The notes: a model not told the origin generated them from the sequence alone. A DNA stretch of 64,000 nt from Apostichopus japonicus (GCF_037975245.1 NC_092576.1:22259611-22323610), one strand, 5' to 3'; positions 25,601-37,565 are shown, numbered from the stretch's first letter. Translations and numbers: made by a program.

Positions 25601-26700
25601 AAGCAGAGTATGTGCTAATGTTATTATAACTTCATCAACTATACATTCAAAGATACATTAGAAGGTATTCCTGGATACTGTTATTAGATGGGTCATGCAG
25701 TCACCAAGAGCCGCGTTTGTCATGTCTCCTTATTTATTTCTTAGCATGTTAGTGGAGAGGCAGGAAGGTGAGCGATGTTTGACTGGTTTATTTTATGAAT
25801 TTATGTTCTAACATTCTTACGACAAGAGGTGAACCAGGCTACACTCAGTACCGATTTGATACTGTGTTGGTATCAACCGCTGATTTTTACTGTAAATAAA
25901 AGTGTTTATTCTGATTGTTAACTTGTAGGGTCATTTTGTAATTTTGTGTATCGGTGATAGAAATGTGTACTACATTTTGTTAGCGTGTGTTACTATAATG
26001 TAAACTATGTGGAAGAAAGTCTGAAAGGGATGATGACAGCCCTCTCAGCCTTTCTAATTCGCTATCTACGGTTAAGTTGTAAATTTGAAAGCAATTTATC
26101 AAATTCATAGATTTCTTGGTTAGTAGGACAATATGTCATATTTCGTAAGGCGGCATGAACCTTCGTGTTATTTGTTTTTCCAATATTACACCTTCATCTG
26201 GCATATTCAATACGATTTAACCAGACTATTATTCGTTGTAATAGCAAAACCTTAAATCAATCGATATTGATTACAAAAAAGGCACTTTAAAACACATGGT
26301 GCTTACACTTTTCATCGTAAGTGTCAAATAAGTTTAACAGTAACTTGATATTACGTTTTCAAGAATAAAAAAAAAATTGACAGGGCTGCCTAACTTTATT
26401 AGAAATCACAATATTTTGTTTTTCTCATACTAAATGGTTTATCAGTTGAAGAGTAACCCTTTTCCTTTTAAGGACAAATGATAGCATAATTTGTTAGCTG
26501 TATGCACCAAATTGGAATTATAAAAAAAACTGAATAAACTTCAAAGATTTTTAAAGTGAAATTCATTCTACTTTATTGAACAGAAATGTTCTTCATAGAA
26601 CTAGGCAATATAGAACCTGCAATATTTGTAGTTACATAGTAGATATGTAAGTTACATTGAGGGATATTTAAATATGAGTTAATTAGGCAAACTTCCCTAT
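22235..26700. other. segment found only in copy 1, no gene recognised
   Basis: Copy 2 passes directly from the GTCCCCATTTTCAGGCAGATA region at 62693 to a match with 26705. Copy 1 has about 4.5 kb here. The segment holds the G/C-rich repeat and short MITE listed separately, plus AT-rich sequence. Open frames on both strands near 25030-25377 overlap and lack recognisable motifs, so they are not called. Confidence 0.55.
22808..22964. mobile_element. short MITE-like element with 12-bp inverted ends
   Basis: CATGGGCGTAGA near 22809 and TCTACGCCCATG ending near 22963 form inverted ends about 155 bp apart, with a poly-C run just inside the right end. No clear target duplication. A single similar end, ATGGGCGTAGGAGCCC, lies at 14944. 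Confidence 0.6.
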
Positions 26701-26935
26701 ACAAACTAGAAGTACATAATGGGAAAAACGAAGAAAGGGAACTAAAACATTCCTTCTATTCAATTTGGGAGAGGAGCAAGTGAGGGAACTATCAAGGAAA
26801 TCAAGTTTGTTCATTTAAAATATATGAACAGAGAAATAACCAAACAATAACAATACGTTATAAAATAATAGCATGTGACATATCACTGAATGGCTATCAG
26901 ATATGTCTAACCAGTATTAAATAAAAACGGGAATT
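26700..26935. repeat. distal block of the segmental duplication, copy 1
   Basis: About 235 bp strongly similar to 62725-62940, including GGAGAGGAGCAAGTGAGGGA and TCTAACCAGTATTAAATAAA. Similarity stops at 26935/62940. Confidence 0.85.
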
Positions 26936-26939
26936 TTTT

Positions 26940-27920
26940 AATAAAGTTTTTTTGGTATGAATTTATAATTTTATAAAAAAAAGATGAAAACCATGAATGT
27001 CCCAGCTTTGTTTTCTTATTCTTTAAAATATTGAGTGAAATAAATGATAAATTTAACTGATATGGTATTGCATTATTTTTCAAAATATACGTAAGACGTT
27101 GATGTATTTCTGAGTGGATTTCATTGTTACCGCTGGAATTTAGGAGATGCAAATTTGCCTTAAATTATTTTTATTGTAATTAAAAACAATACAATTATTC
27201 TTTATAAATAACTTAGTTACAATTACTTTATTTTTTTCGTTTTAATATTTATTTATTCACTTATTTTGATTAACTATTTTTGAAACTGCGACAACTAAAA
27301 CTGTTTATTGGTTGCTGGTTTGGTATACATTACAGTTTTGCTAGATTAGTATAATTTATTTATGTTTTTGCTATTTTTCATTGCCATCATTCACTACTTT
27401 AATATTAAATAACATTTACATAATCAAACAAATTTTTGTTTTAGGTTTCAATTTCAAAAGTAACATTTAGTACTTATAAAACTTAAAAACTCTCTTTTGG
27501 AATATTCATTATACTCCTTAGACCGATTAAAATCCAAATAACTTGTGTGTATAACTCTTGTTTGATCCTAATAAACATTACTGTCATTCTAAAATCCATT
27601 TCTGAGCTAAACTGTAACAATAATCCAAACAGAGAACGTTTTAAACAACCCCCATCCACCCCTCTCTATAACCCCTCACTTAAAATATTACCTATTAATC
27701 CATTATATTTCGTTTTATTTGTCTTAAAACCTTACAGAATTCCTTTCACGATGGCCTAATTTATTCAAATAAATCCACTTATACTAATTACATCGAATCC
27801 TTGACATTAACATACAGCAGACTATACATTATCTATTGTTAGTTTAATATTGCTAACTTTAAATTAAATTAGTTCCCTGTTTAACTGTTGTGATGATTCT
27901 AACATCTACACCGGAATACT
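26940..27920. other. very AT-rich intron or intergenic stretch
   Basis: Low-complexity AT-rich sequence between the end of the duplication and LRR exon A1. No exon or repeat family recognised. Confidence 0.6.
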
Positions 27921-27923
27921 TAC

Positions 27924-28132
27924 TGCAGCTCCTTCAAGCGTGTACACTGTGAGGAGTAAGACAAGATGGCCGCCAACTCTTCATTAGTTAGTGTCCTGTG
28001 TCTGTCATCGATCACCAGCTTCTTGAGAGAACTCAGGATAGAGAGACAGAGACCAGACTTAAGGATAAGGTTCAGACCAGACTCATCAACTCTTGGAGAG
28101 CATTCCTCTAGATCCACACAGGAGATAGGAAT
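27924..28132 (-). CDS. locus A LRR exon (A1), NLR-type
   Basis: On the minus strand, acceptor TTTCATTCTAG and donor GTAAGTAT enclose 209 nt, open in one frame (phase 0 in, phase 2 out). It encodes about 69 residues with LRR spacing: LSSLKKLVIDD, then LTNEELAAILSYSS, then LKEL at the end. The [IL]T-x-E-E/D...IL/ML pattern followed by LKEL is typical of C-terminal LRRs of NLR-type receptors in animals. Paralogous B1 (43726-43548) has the same phases and ends. No NACHT ATP-binding motif (GxxGxGK) is encoded in the window, so the NLR label rests only on LRR style. Confidence 0.78.
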
Positions 28133-28134
28133 CT

Positions 28135-29580
28135 AGAATGAAAGAACAGAGTTTACTGATAATAGAGTAAATAGAGTCTAGAGATAATATATTGGATTTG
28201 GTTAGGATAAGGAATAGAATAGTTAGGTGCGGAAAATAGAAAACTTCATCTAAATTACTAGTTTTCAGCAAGAACAAGTACAGTAAGAACAATACGAATA
28301 CTAAGAATAATAGTCATTATAACAAGAATCATAATAATTCTCTATTTTAGCCTTGAGCAGCCGGGACGGTGTTTGTAGCTTTATCTCTTACACCTATATA
28401 CACTGTTGAACTGAATCTAATTTACTTTAATTTGTTGTAATACATTTATTTATGATAAAATATGCTTACAAGAGTGCGAGCCTACAAAGTCTGAAGCTTC
28501 TCGAAATAAACATCAATACTCAAAGCCGTATTATCTAACAATCCGGTGCGACCATCCTCCACCGGTAAAGAAAAACTAAACTTAAGATGTCAGTTTTGTC
28601 CACGGACATGATCCCCTGAATTTTGAAATTTCACAAAAGCATGCAATGATATTCATGAGAGTAAAGTACAGTATGAGGCTACATGACTATAACTAGGACC
28701 GTACAAATTTGTGTTTGGTCACACAAATCTGTACGTTAGATTAAGGTGTATACAGTAATGTGTAACATACATGACTTGGTCAGAACCTGACACCAGGGAA
28801 GTAAATGACACACTAACTGGGTGGACAACTGTGCCATCCCCCGGCAAATTATAGTTTGCCCACCCAGTAATTATAAGCATGCATTATAATCATTCCTATG
28901 CATTTTGTCAAGTTACCATAACATATAATTAATATCAACCAACTGTTGATAAGGTGTCAGGGGCGTCGACCCTATGCCGAAGAAGGACTTTTGTCCCCTC
29001 CCCAGCGGTTAAAGTCGGGGCAAACGTATGATCCCGTCCCCCTCTTTGCCCAGTAATTGATAGAAGATGCATTGAAAAAACAACCAATTATGAATGTTTG
29101 AATACTCTGTTTAAAATGATTTTAGGCAGGACGTGTCTAATGATATGAAAACACCTTCATGGAATAGACAACCTTGTTTACAAGTCATATCCTACAAATC
29201 GTGCAGATAAGGGTGCTGTGACAAGTTAGTTTCTTTTAACAAATAAATATTTGATCGTATTAATAAATTCATTGGAAAAAATGCGATGACACAAGTAGTC
29301 CCCCCCCCCGCCCCAAAACGTTTGTTACTAATACCACTTCATTTCAGTGCTGGATCATTCATCTGGATATTTGCATCATCGAACAGATAGCCAGGCAAGC
29401 ACACGTTAATGTTTTTTTTCTTCACTTAGGCCTATCTCATAGGTCCAAGTTTCGATATCTAAAGTAAAAATGTTGCCGCAAAGCAATTAAAATGTTTGTG
29501 TGTCCTTTCTTTACCCAAGTTACACTTCATATACGACCATTTTAAGCAAGAAAAGTTAACAATTTTTGATAAAATAGTTC
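28135..29580. other. non-coding, probable intron or intergenic
   Basis: AT-rich sequence with no exon recognised. C-runs near 29300 and a GGGGCGTCGACCCTA edge near 28960 suggest further MITE fragments, with borders not resolved. Confidence 0.45.
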
Positions 29581-29581
29581 A

Positions 29582-30703
29582 CCATGGTGCAGGGTTCGCA
29601 GGTTTCTTCCGGTGGTGGAAAAAACCGCGGAATAAACCGCGGTTTTTTCCACTCGGAAGAAATAAGTTTCTTCCAGTTTCTTCCGGACAAAATGGAAGAA
29701 ACTCATTCTTTGGGGAAAAACTGTTGATAAAGTATTAAAACAACCTGCAATGATTTCTAACTATGTAATAAATGGACAAGAAGCACTATAGTGTCATCTA
29801 CTGTAGGTAGTCTATATCTAGGTTTGGAGCACATGACCTGCTTCCAGCATATACTGTACACAATATAGTACTAGGCTACTAGCATCGGACAATTCAGGGA
29901 ACAACGATGGGCAAGCAATATTTTGCAGACCAGAATGGTCCTGATTATAGCCCAGTTCTTAGTTAAAAACTAGTTTCTGAGTAGAGGGACAAGTGTTCCC
30001 TGGAAACTAGTGTAGGCCTACTACAATGCACACTCATTACTACGATTACATTGACCACTATGACCATATTTTGTGGAGATTGAACTCAAGACATGAGGTT
30101 TACAGATTCGACTGGAAGTTGTAGTGTGAAATGAGGCTGGCTCGTGGCCAGCTGTGTTTAATTGTGGAAGTTTGTTCTTTTTGCTGTTGGGATGACAAGT
30201 CCTCCTAACTACAAGTTGTAATTTAGGGAGTTGCAGAAATTACACTGTTGCCTAAATCTAACAGATATTGTTTGGCTATTTTCTTGGTGTTCATTGTATT
30301 AAATCCTCAGTGCATGGGCCAATCCAGGTTAATCATTCATACAGTATGGCCAGTTATGCAATTCTGGTTGATGGGGGGATCGCGAGATGATAAGTAGTCC
30401 TTCAATATTGTGATTTATAAAAACAACCCAAAATTATAATCAAAACAAAAATATCATATTTTGATGGTTTCAATGGTATGCATTTCAGTCAGATGGTGGT
30501 AAACTATTTGTCTCTTTATCATGTATGTGGGCTGTGCTGCGTATATGCCAATTTTCACAGTTTCTTCCAGTTTCTTTCGGTATCTTCCAGTTTCTTCCGG
30601 AAGAAACTGGAAGAAACCCGGAAGAAACAGGTTTCTTCCAGTTTCTTCCACGTCCCCGGAAGAAATAGGTTTCTTCCGGAAGAAACCGAACCCTGCCATG
30701 GTG
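29582..30703. mobile_element. hAT-like non-autonomous element (1,106 bp) with 8-bp target duplication
   Basis: The element spans 29590-30695. Ends are CAGGGTTCG / CGAACCCTG, flanked by identical 8-bp CCATGGTG at 29582-29589 and 30696-30703. Both subterminal regions are packed with GGTTTCTTCC and GGAAGAAACC, at left about 29600-29700 and at right about 30560-30690, as expected of hAT transposase-binding repeats. The open frames here are made of these repeats and are not genes. No transposase. Confidence 0.9.
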
Positions 30704-32265
30704 GGATGAAAGGTAGGGATTTATTTATATTTATATGATGGCAGTTTCAATAGACTGTTGAAGAAGAAAAGAGTTTCAGTTTTTGGGTAAAAATTGTCAA
30801 AATTCACAGAACTTTGGGAATAAACGCGAACTGTTGAGATAGAGTATTCAATATTATGAGATGAAAAGGTTGAAATTTCCTATGTCCCATCTGGGTGACA
30901 GTAACATACACAAAGTGGATGTTTTGCCCCCCCCCCCCCAACAACTCTTCATTATCTCTCCTGTAGGTAATTATAGTACTATTCTCGCTTAGACAATGAA
31001 GATTGTATCATATTTAACTTCATTTATATTAAGGCACAACCTTTTCAATTCGAGAGCGTTCGTCGCAATCACTTCCAGAGCCGTATATCTGTGAACGTCT
31101 CTGATCACTTTGATACACTACAGTATTATGGGTGGCCTTGGGGCAAAAATACAACGATGAAACAAACAAGAATAAAAATGAAAAAGAAGAAATTCGCAGA
31201 ATGAAACAAACATACGTAATACTAATTAAAACATTGTGAAGGCACCCTTAAAAATAAAATAAAAATGTTTTTGTAAACAACTCACTCTAAAAAACGTCTT
31301 CGCAACTGCTCAGTAATCATGTGTAGGCTTGCCATAGGCTACACACACTACACAAACTGTGTACATCTGTCTATATAAACAACAGTACTGTAACGGAGAA
31401 ACTCACTGCTAGACTTTCCACTTAACCTCGTTGCGAACAGGTTGTGAACTAATGCGCATTCCCACAGTGCGTTATACCGTACGCCACTTGACAGTAAAAT
31501 CTAGCTTGATCTACCAGTTCATCGATGACTTATGAGTTAAGATTGGAACTTTTACCACATCTCATCAATGAAATACGTCTACCGTGCCAGCTGTTATGAA
31601 GGAAATCTAGGTGGTTAGACCACACCAACTGAGGGACTGATTGAGGAAGACCATCCAGGATTTCATGGGATTAGTACTGTATGTCACAGTTTTTCATACC
31701 GAACAGGATCTTAACTAGCCAACTCGGACAAAAGTGCCATGCTGTGTTGTTTTACCGTATATGATTATAAACACTGTACAACGTTATACATTTGCCTATA
31801 TTGTACTGGTACAGTACTGTGGAACACAAACAGTAATAATACTGTTATTTTACATGTGTTTTCATTGGAAATGTGACTATATGAACCTACCGTCGTCTAG
31901 TACAATTGTAATCGTTGACATTTTTATGACTCACATCGAATGCCAATCGAAGTACCTAGGCCTATATTTCTCGTGGTGATAAATAGGCAGTGTATTCTCG
32001 AACAATCCTCGACATAGACCTAAGATAGGTCTGCCCAGGCTATTTTACATAGGCTACCAGGAAATATCAACACAATTGGCTATATATTCCCTAGGTGTAT
32101 AATTATTTAGTTCTCCAGTCTGTGGATCGGTACACCACATCATGGCAATATTTCCTGATATGAACTGGTCTGCCACTGATGTAGGAGAAGAATGCTTTCT
32201 TGATCACGGCATAACTGATACTGTAAAACAGGCTACCAAAATAAAGATAGTGGTTGGAAACAATG
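30704..32265. other. non-coding, no gene recognised
   Basis: No splice-bordered exon and no known motif. A C-run lies at about 30928. The sequence up to about 32265 should hold the missing 5' part of the Gypsy-type element, but no LTR like the 3' one was found. Confidence 0.45.
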
Positions 32266-32566
32266 GCCTCGAATCCACAGGCTGGAATTAATGAGACATA
32301 AACAACAAGATAAAGAAACGTTGGATGAATTTGTTAACCGTTAACGACATAAAGCTAAAGAATGTAATTTTACTAACACTGAATTGTCAGAGAGAGTCAT
32401 TGAGTTAGTTATAGCTTCTGCCAAATGCGAGGCATTTCAAAGAGATCTGCTAGACAAACCTAAAGGGTATGAACTTGACAAAGTCCTAACTGAGGGGAGG
32501 AAGTATGAAGCCATAATAGCGGGTAAACAATGTCTGCAAAACCCTAGATTCTGGGGCTTCAATTAA
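32266..32566 (+). pseudogene. Gag fragment of the Gypsy-type element
   Basis: Frame with RHKQQDKETLDEF, an in-frame stop near 32342, then SERVIELVIASAKCEAFQRD and a charged helix region up to a stop at 32564. This resembles the C-terminal Gag segment before the nucleocapsid in Gypsy elements, where 'RLR.KA..C.F....'-type sequences are common. The N-terminal half of Gag is missing. The next part continues in another frame at 32568. Confidence 0.6.
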
Positions 32567-32567
32567 T

Positions 32568-33344
32568 TTGGTTAATTCTACCAGAAAATGTGGAAATTGT
32601 GGGCCTTCCCATCCATCAATACAATGCCCAGCATACAATGATACTAGCAAGAAATGCGACGCCAAGGGTCATAGGGCTAGAATGTGTCGTAAATCAAAAC
32701 GCAGGGAAAGGGACAACAGGGTGACAAACATTTCACAAAAAAAAAAAAAAAAAAAACACCATCCGACAGCCACAAAAGATGGTAGAAAGTCAGCACAATA
32801 TCATGAGGTTAGGGAACAAGATGACCAGTCTGCACCAGACGAAACCTATGATAGCGATGATCAATCCTTTGGAAAGGAATTTAACTCTGTTATAGTATCT
32901 GGTATGTGCTTAGATGCTATAAGCCATTACCAAAGAGCCGAGGCGTTTACCACACTTGACGTTATGTGCCCCAGCCTAAGAGGGCGACACCACCTTAAAC
33001 TTAAAATTGACACAGGTGCCAACGGTAATGCTTTACCTCTGCGAACAATCAAACAGATGTACGGAGACACCCAGTGGAGATCACATGTAAAGCCAGTCAA
33101 TATCAAACTTTCTGCCTACAATGGTACTAGGATATCATGTCACGGATCCATAAGCATAACATGTCGTTACAACGGATCCCCCTGGTTAAAGCACACATTC
33201 TACGTGGTAGATGTTCCTGGGCCAGCAGTAGCAGGATTGCCAATATGTGACGCGCTCACAATCGTTACCATCCATGCCAGCACTGCTGAAATGAAAGCCA
33301 AGATCAATACTGTAGATGATCTTGTCAACACTTTTCCACACTGA
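32568..33344 (+). pseudogene. Gag zinc knuckle and aspartic protease of the Gypsy-type element
   Basis: Residues about 8-45 have zinc-knuckle-like cysteines (CGNCG...C....CDAKGH...C), one of them degraded. An A18-type run encodes a lysine block near residue 57. A retropepsin-like motif IDTGANGNALP is at about residues 147-157, with D-T-G present. The frame stops at 33344, and the sequence after it continues pol-like in another frame. Confidence 0.8.
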
Positions 33345-34459
33345 TTTGATACCATTGGTAGTTTCAAGACACCTGCAAGACTGATTCTCAAAGAAGATGC
33401 AACACCGTCAATAGATCCACCTAGAAAGTGTAGCATACACTTGAAGGACAACTCAACGCGGAGCTCAACAAGATGGAGACTGACGGCATCATAAAAAAGG
33501 TAAAACATCACACTCACTGGTGTAGTTCACTCACCACAGTTATTGAGAAGGATAGATCCTTAAGACTATGTCTGGACCCAGAGAGGCTCAACCAAAACCT
33601 GAAGCAGTGCCCACAGAAATTTCCAATGTTAGAAGAACTTAACCCAGCATTTGCCAAGGCAAAATATTTCTCAAAGTTGGATGCAAAGGCAAGTTATTGG
33701 TCTGTCCACCTAGCTAGAGACTCACAAGAGCTGACAACCTTCCGAACACCATTCGGGAGATACTGCTTTCTCAAGCTTCCCTTTGGATTGGCCACAAGTC
33801 AGGATATTTTCCAGCAGCAAATGGATGACATCATCAGTCAAGTGCCTGGCTGCGTGGGGATTGCTGACGATATTGTCGTGTTTGGTCTAACAGAAGAGGA
33901 GCATGACTCCAATCTGCTTGCTCTTTTTACCGTTGCCCGTGAAGAGGGTCTGGTGTTCCAAATGTCTGATCAAAACCAATGAAATTAATTTCTTTGGATC
34001 AACAAACTCCAGCCTAGGAATCCATCCAGATCCTAGTAAGATAGAGGATGTAATTGCTATGCCTACTCCACAGGACAAAGAAGACTTACAGAAATTCTTA
34101 GGGTTAATGAACTTCCTGTCCGCTTACATTCCTTCATTCTCGGAAAAGGCTGCACCACTCAGAGATCTTCTCAAGAAAGATACGCCCTTTCTCTGGCATG
34201 CAGACCATCAAGCTGTTTTTGAATCCCTGAAAAGGTCTGTCTCAGCCAAATCATGTCTGCAGTACTTTCATTATCACTTGGAAACTGTACTAGAAGTGGA
34301 TGCATCACAAAAAGGATGTGGAGCCTCCCTCCTGCAGAATGGGAAACAATCACTTTCGCCTCAAAGAGCTTATCTCCAGCGCATTCCAACTACTCCAACA
34401 TCGAGAGAGAAACTATAGCACTTGTTTTTGGCATTACTCGATTCCACACATACCTATTT
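33345..34459 (+). pseudogene. reverse transcriptase and start of RNase H, frameshifted
   Basis: The frame 33473-33982 carries FSKLDAKASYW, FRTPFGRY and KLPFGL, then an ADD catalytic box in GIADDIVVFG. A frameshift near 33960 passes to a frame ending 34418 with FFGS, the pol thumb region LQKFLGLMNFLSAYIPSF and the RNase H start LEVDASQKGCGASLLQ. Another shift follows near 34340, with NIERETIALVFGITRFHTYLF just before the SINE. RT and RNase H families are clear; the gene is broken. Confidence 0.85.
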
Positions 34460-34851
34460 AGGAGGGCGTTGTGGTCAAGTGGTTAAGGCAGTGGACTTGT
34501 GATCTAAGGATTACAGGTTCGAGCCCTGGCCAGATCATTGCGTTGTGTCCTTGGGCAAGGCGCTTTATCCCCATTGCCTCTCTTCACCCAGGTGTATAAA
34601 TGGGGACCTGCGAGGTAACTTGTAAATATAGTTGCGTGCGCCGGTTTGTGGCTGCACCCTATGGGAAGTCCCCCCGGGGGACACGTGGTTGTGGTGCACT
34701 GTGGTGCCCCAGGAGAGATTGATTGAATTGTGCACACTTTGGTGTGTGGGTGTGACAAGTTACCAATGACCAGGGGTTAATAATCAGCGCACTGAGACTT
34801 TAGTGTGTATTAGCGCTTTATAAGAACTGCGTATTATTATTATTATTATTT
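34455..34851 (+). mobile_element. tRNA-derived SINE inserted in the Gypsy RNase H
   Basis: The body spans about 34460-34846. The tRNA-like head has an A-box TGGTCAAGTGG and B-box GGTTCGAGCCC, followed by a tRNA-unrelated region and an (ATT)n tail. Flanking TATTT at 34455-34459 and 34847-34851 is the likely short target duplication, and removing the insert restores the RNase H reading (HTYLF to GIHFTVYTDHKPL). The tRNA-like part is not called as a functional tRNA gene. Confidence 0.85.
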
Positions 34852-35892
34852 GGAATACATTTCACCGTGTATACGGATCACAAACCCCTTGAAATGATAT
34901 GAAAGAAACCCCTAGTCAGAGCACCACCTCGTCTGCAGAGGCTTCTCATCAAGATACAAGGGTATCAGTTAGACCTGATCTACAAACCAGGAAGTACCAT
35001 GGTTATATCAGATACACTAAGTCGACTTCCAAATCCAAAAAAGGATGATGACATACCTCTTGATCTTCGTGTAGAAGACATCAAAATCACAGAGGCAGAT
35101 GAAGAGCCCAACATTGATCTCATCAATTTTGGTACCAGTAAGCAAGAAGCTCTTCGAAGTACAACCTTCCAAGATCCAACTTTGAGAGCCCTGTGTCAAA
35201 TAATCAACACTGGATGGCCAGAATCTATTAAAGAGTTGCCAACAGACCTACGTCCATACTGGGCATATCCAGACGAGCTTGGAATATCAAATGGTGTTAT
35301 TTTCAAGGGCAGACAAGTACTGATTCCTAAACCCCTAAAAGCTGATATTCTTAACCAGTTACATACTGGTCACATGGGCATCGAAAAAACAAGACGTCTG
35401 GCTCGTGATTCTGTATACTGGCCCAAAATCAATCGTGACATTGAACACCTCGTCAAGTCTTGTAGCATCTGCCAAGAAATGCAGCCACGTCAAAAGAAAG
35501 AGCCACTAGAACCACATGAGATTCCTTCCACACCATGGACCAAACTGGCCACTGACTTGTTCACAATCGAGAATGAAGACTTTCTGCTCATCACAGATTA
35601 CCATAATTCCAAATATCCAGTTGTGTACAAACTAAACAACACCTTAAGTGCAACCGTGGCTCACCTAACTGCTGAGACATTTAGCCGTATAGGAGTCCCA
35701 ACCGAGATTGTCTCAGACAATGGTCCTCAATTCGTTGGAAAACCGTATCAAGACATGTGTACACAATGGGGTGTGACACATACTACATCATCTGACTTAG
35801 TAGCCGGTACTACCTCACTAACTGATGTCGCGCTGTGCCTTTATGCATCCCTTTTAGCATCTTTGGAAGGCCTTGCATTGAAACGAGTTTAA
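34852..35892 (+). pseudogene. RNase H end and truncated integrase of the Gypsy-type element
   Basis: After the SINE the RNase H end reads FTVYTDHKPLEM, with an in-frame TGA, then continues to the 34999-35892 frame. The integrase zinc finger HTGHMG...C..C lies at residues about 122-158. Core aspartates are seen in ATDLF and SDNGPQF. The expected downstream catalytic glutamate is absent because the sequence departs from the family after about 35800 and stops at 35892, a sign of internal deletion. Confidence 0.82.
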
Positions 35893-35972
35893 TAGAAGTG
35901 TTTCATATTATGATGTTTTTGTACACACTGTAAGATATGTTAAATTTCAAGATCTTTTATTGAAGGGGATAT

Positions 35973-36132
35973 TGTGATATTAGTTATGTACGTTCTTCTT
36001 GCTACAGTCGATTCATTCGTTACGATCACCATATTCTTGTAAACAACTCACTGTAATAAACACTGCTACGAATCAACCAATATTCTCTGTGTACTATTAC
36101 TTCAGACCCAACGCCAGACTAAAGATACAACA
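35973..36132 (+). repeat. candidate 3' LTR of the Gypsy-type element
   Basis: About 160 bp starting TGTGATATTAG and ending ATACAACA (TG...CA). It is directly preceded by the purine-rich TGAAGGGGATAT, a plausible polypurine tract, and contains AATAAA at about 36056. No second copy was found upstream, so the LTR is inferred from its position and ends. Confidence 0.5.
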
Positions 36133-36140
36133 TGACATAG

Positions 36141-36772
36141 GATCAGCCTAAGCATCTTTAGGTCTAGGCCTACAGTAGCTAAAGTGTGGTATTAGGCCTA
36201 GCCAATGACTTTCAAATATACTTTGATCAAATTTACTAATTTACTATAGTACCATATAGTACTAATTCAAATACTCTGGAGTTGTTTCCTGTTCTGGAAT
36301 ATTGTGGATAAATTCTAACTTGAGTAAAGCAAATTAGGTCAAATGCTCTAAAATGAAATTCAACATTCCATCAAACATGTGTTATTGTACAGTAGTTGTG
36401 TCACCCAAACTACTGCAGCATTTTACAACACCCTTTCTTGTTCAAGGCATCCTGTTATTTTAACAAATCCATAATTTCCAGGGTAACGCTCATTAACCTG
36501 CAAATGCACCTATAGCTTTAATATCACAAATTGTATATGCACATTTTATGTAATTTACGGACAATTAGTCCTGGATTTTTGAGATGGCCACTAGTAACAT
36601 GTTAAGATGATCATTCACAATGACCCCTTGTAGTGCTATTTTGCTATCTGGATACAGAAGTTCCATAGAACTTTCAAAATTGATGTGTGTAACCTTTTTT
36701 TCTAGAGTCATTTGCCAGTGGATATATCTGAATAATTAATTTGATTATGTTATTGTTTCACTTTTGTTTTAG
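36141..36772. other. non-coding stretch before the plus-strand exon
   Basis: AT-rich sequence with no exon or repeat family recognised. Its right end is a strong polypyrimidine tract, TTTCACTTTTGTTTTAG, that serves the exon at 36773. Confidence 0.5.
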
Positions 36773-36840
36773 AAGTCACTGAGGCTCGAATGGCTCCATG
36801 ATGTAATAATTCAACAATAGGAAGTAACCCTCTATTAAAT

Positions 36841-36945
36841 ATGAAGAAGGGACTGCTGGATAGAGGAGATCAGGACCTAGATATGAACCTATCAAGCTTC
36901 TTTCAGTATCCTACACTTCTTGACGCACAGAATGACACAGGAATG
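36841..36945 (+). CDS. isolated plus-strand first coding exon, unknown gene
   Basis: A strong acceptor ends at 36772 and a donor ATG|GTAAGG follows at 36945. Within the exon (36773-36945) an ATG at 36841, with an in-frame stop upstream, opens 35 codons to the donor in phase 0: it starts MKKGLLDRGDQDLDMN and is followed by SSFFQYPTLL. This looks like a start-codon exon after a 5'-UTR intron. I do not recognise the protein. It lies on the opposite strand from the LRR loci, between the Gypsy-type and foldback elements. No confident next exon was found downstream. Confidence 0.5.
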
Positions 36946-37045
36946 GTAAGGATGTTTGCTTGTTTGTTGTGACTGGACTTACCAATTAAACCGCCTTATA
37001 GTGGGTTAATATATTGAATCATACCCTGGTGGAAATTCCAGTTGA

Positions 37046-37565
37046 ACTTTTGAACTGGGTTCAACTGGAATTTTCTATACGGAAATTGGCCCAAATTTGA
37101 ACTAGGTTGAACTGGGGTTCCCAACTGGTTCAACTATGTTTTACTGGGTCCAACTGGTTTAAGTTCAACTATGTTTTACTGGGTCCAACTATGTTTACTG
37201 GGTCCAACTGGTTCAACTATTTTTACTGGGATCAACTGGTTCAACTATGTTTTACTGGGTCCAACTGGTTCAACTATGTTTTACTGGGTCCAACTGGTTT
37301 AAGTTCAACTATGTTTTACTGGGTCCAACTGGTTCAACTATGTTTACTGGGTCCAACTGGTTGAACTATTTTTACTGGGACCAACTGGTTCAACTATGTT
37401 TTACTGGGTCCAACTGGTTCAACTATGTTTTACTGGGTCCAAATGGTTCAACTATGTTTTACTGGGTCAACTATGTTTTACTGGGTTCAACTGGGTCAAC
37501 TATGTTTTGCTGGGTTAAACTGGGTGAACTATGTTTTACTTCTTATATTTAATAGTTTGAACTGG
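37046..37565. repeat. left minisatellite arm of the foldback element
   Basis: About 18 variable units of roughly 24-38 bp built from TTCAACTATGTTTTACTGGG and TCCAACTGG. Two overlapping open frames through it are simple products of the repeat, not genes. Confidence 0.95.

Larger units (their letters stand above)
32266..36132 (+). mobile_element. degenerate Ty3/Gypsy-type LTR retroelement, 5'-truncated
   Basis: In order: Gag C-terminus, zinc knuckle, aspartic protease, reverse transcriptase, RNase H (split by a SINE), integrase zinc finger and core, polypurine-like tract and a candidate 3' LTR. The PR-RT-RH-IN order is that of Ty3/Gypsy elements. Frameshifts, in-frame stops, the SINE and a truncated integrase show it is inactive. 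It is an ancestral genomic copy, not an active virus. No 5' LTR or primer-binding site was recognised. Confidence 0.85.

Noticed and set aside
31263-31295. Possible 5' LTR of the Gypsy-type element (TTGTAAACAACTCACT shared with 36040)
   Set aside because: Only about 16 bases match and the surrounding sequence does not align, so it is not evidence for an LTR.
34460-34535. Possible tRNA gene
   Set aside because: The tRNA-like boxes belong to a SINE with an unrelated body, ATT tail and target duplication; the cloverleaf was not supported as a functional tRNA.
37107-37552. Two overlapping 85- and 101-codon open frames with FTGSNWFNY-like repeats
   Set aside because: Products of the foldback element's minisatellite arm.
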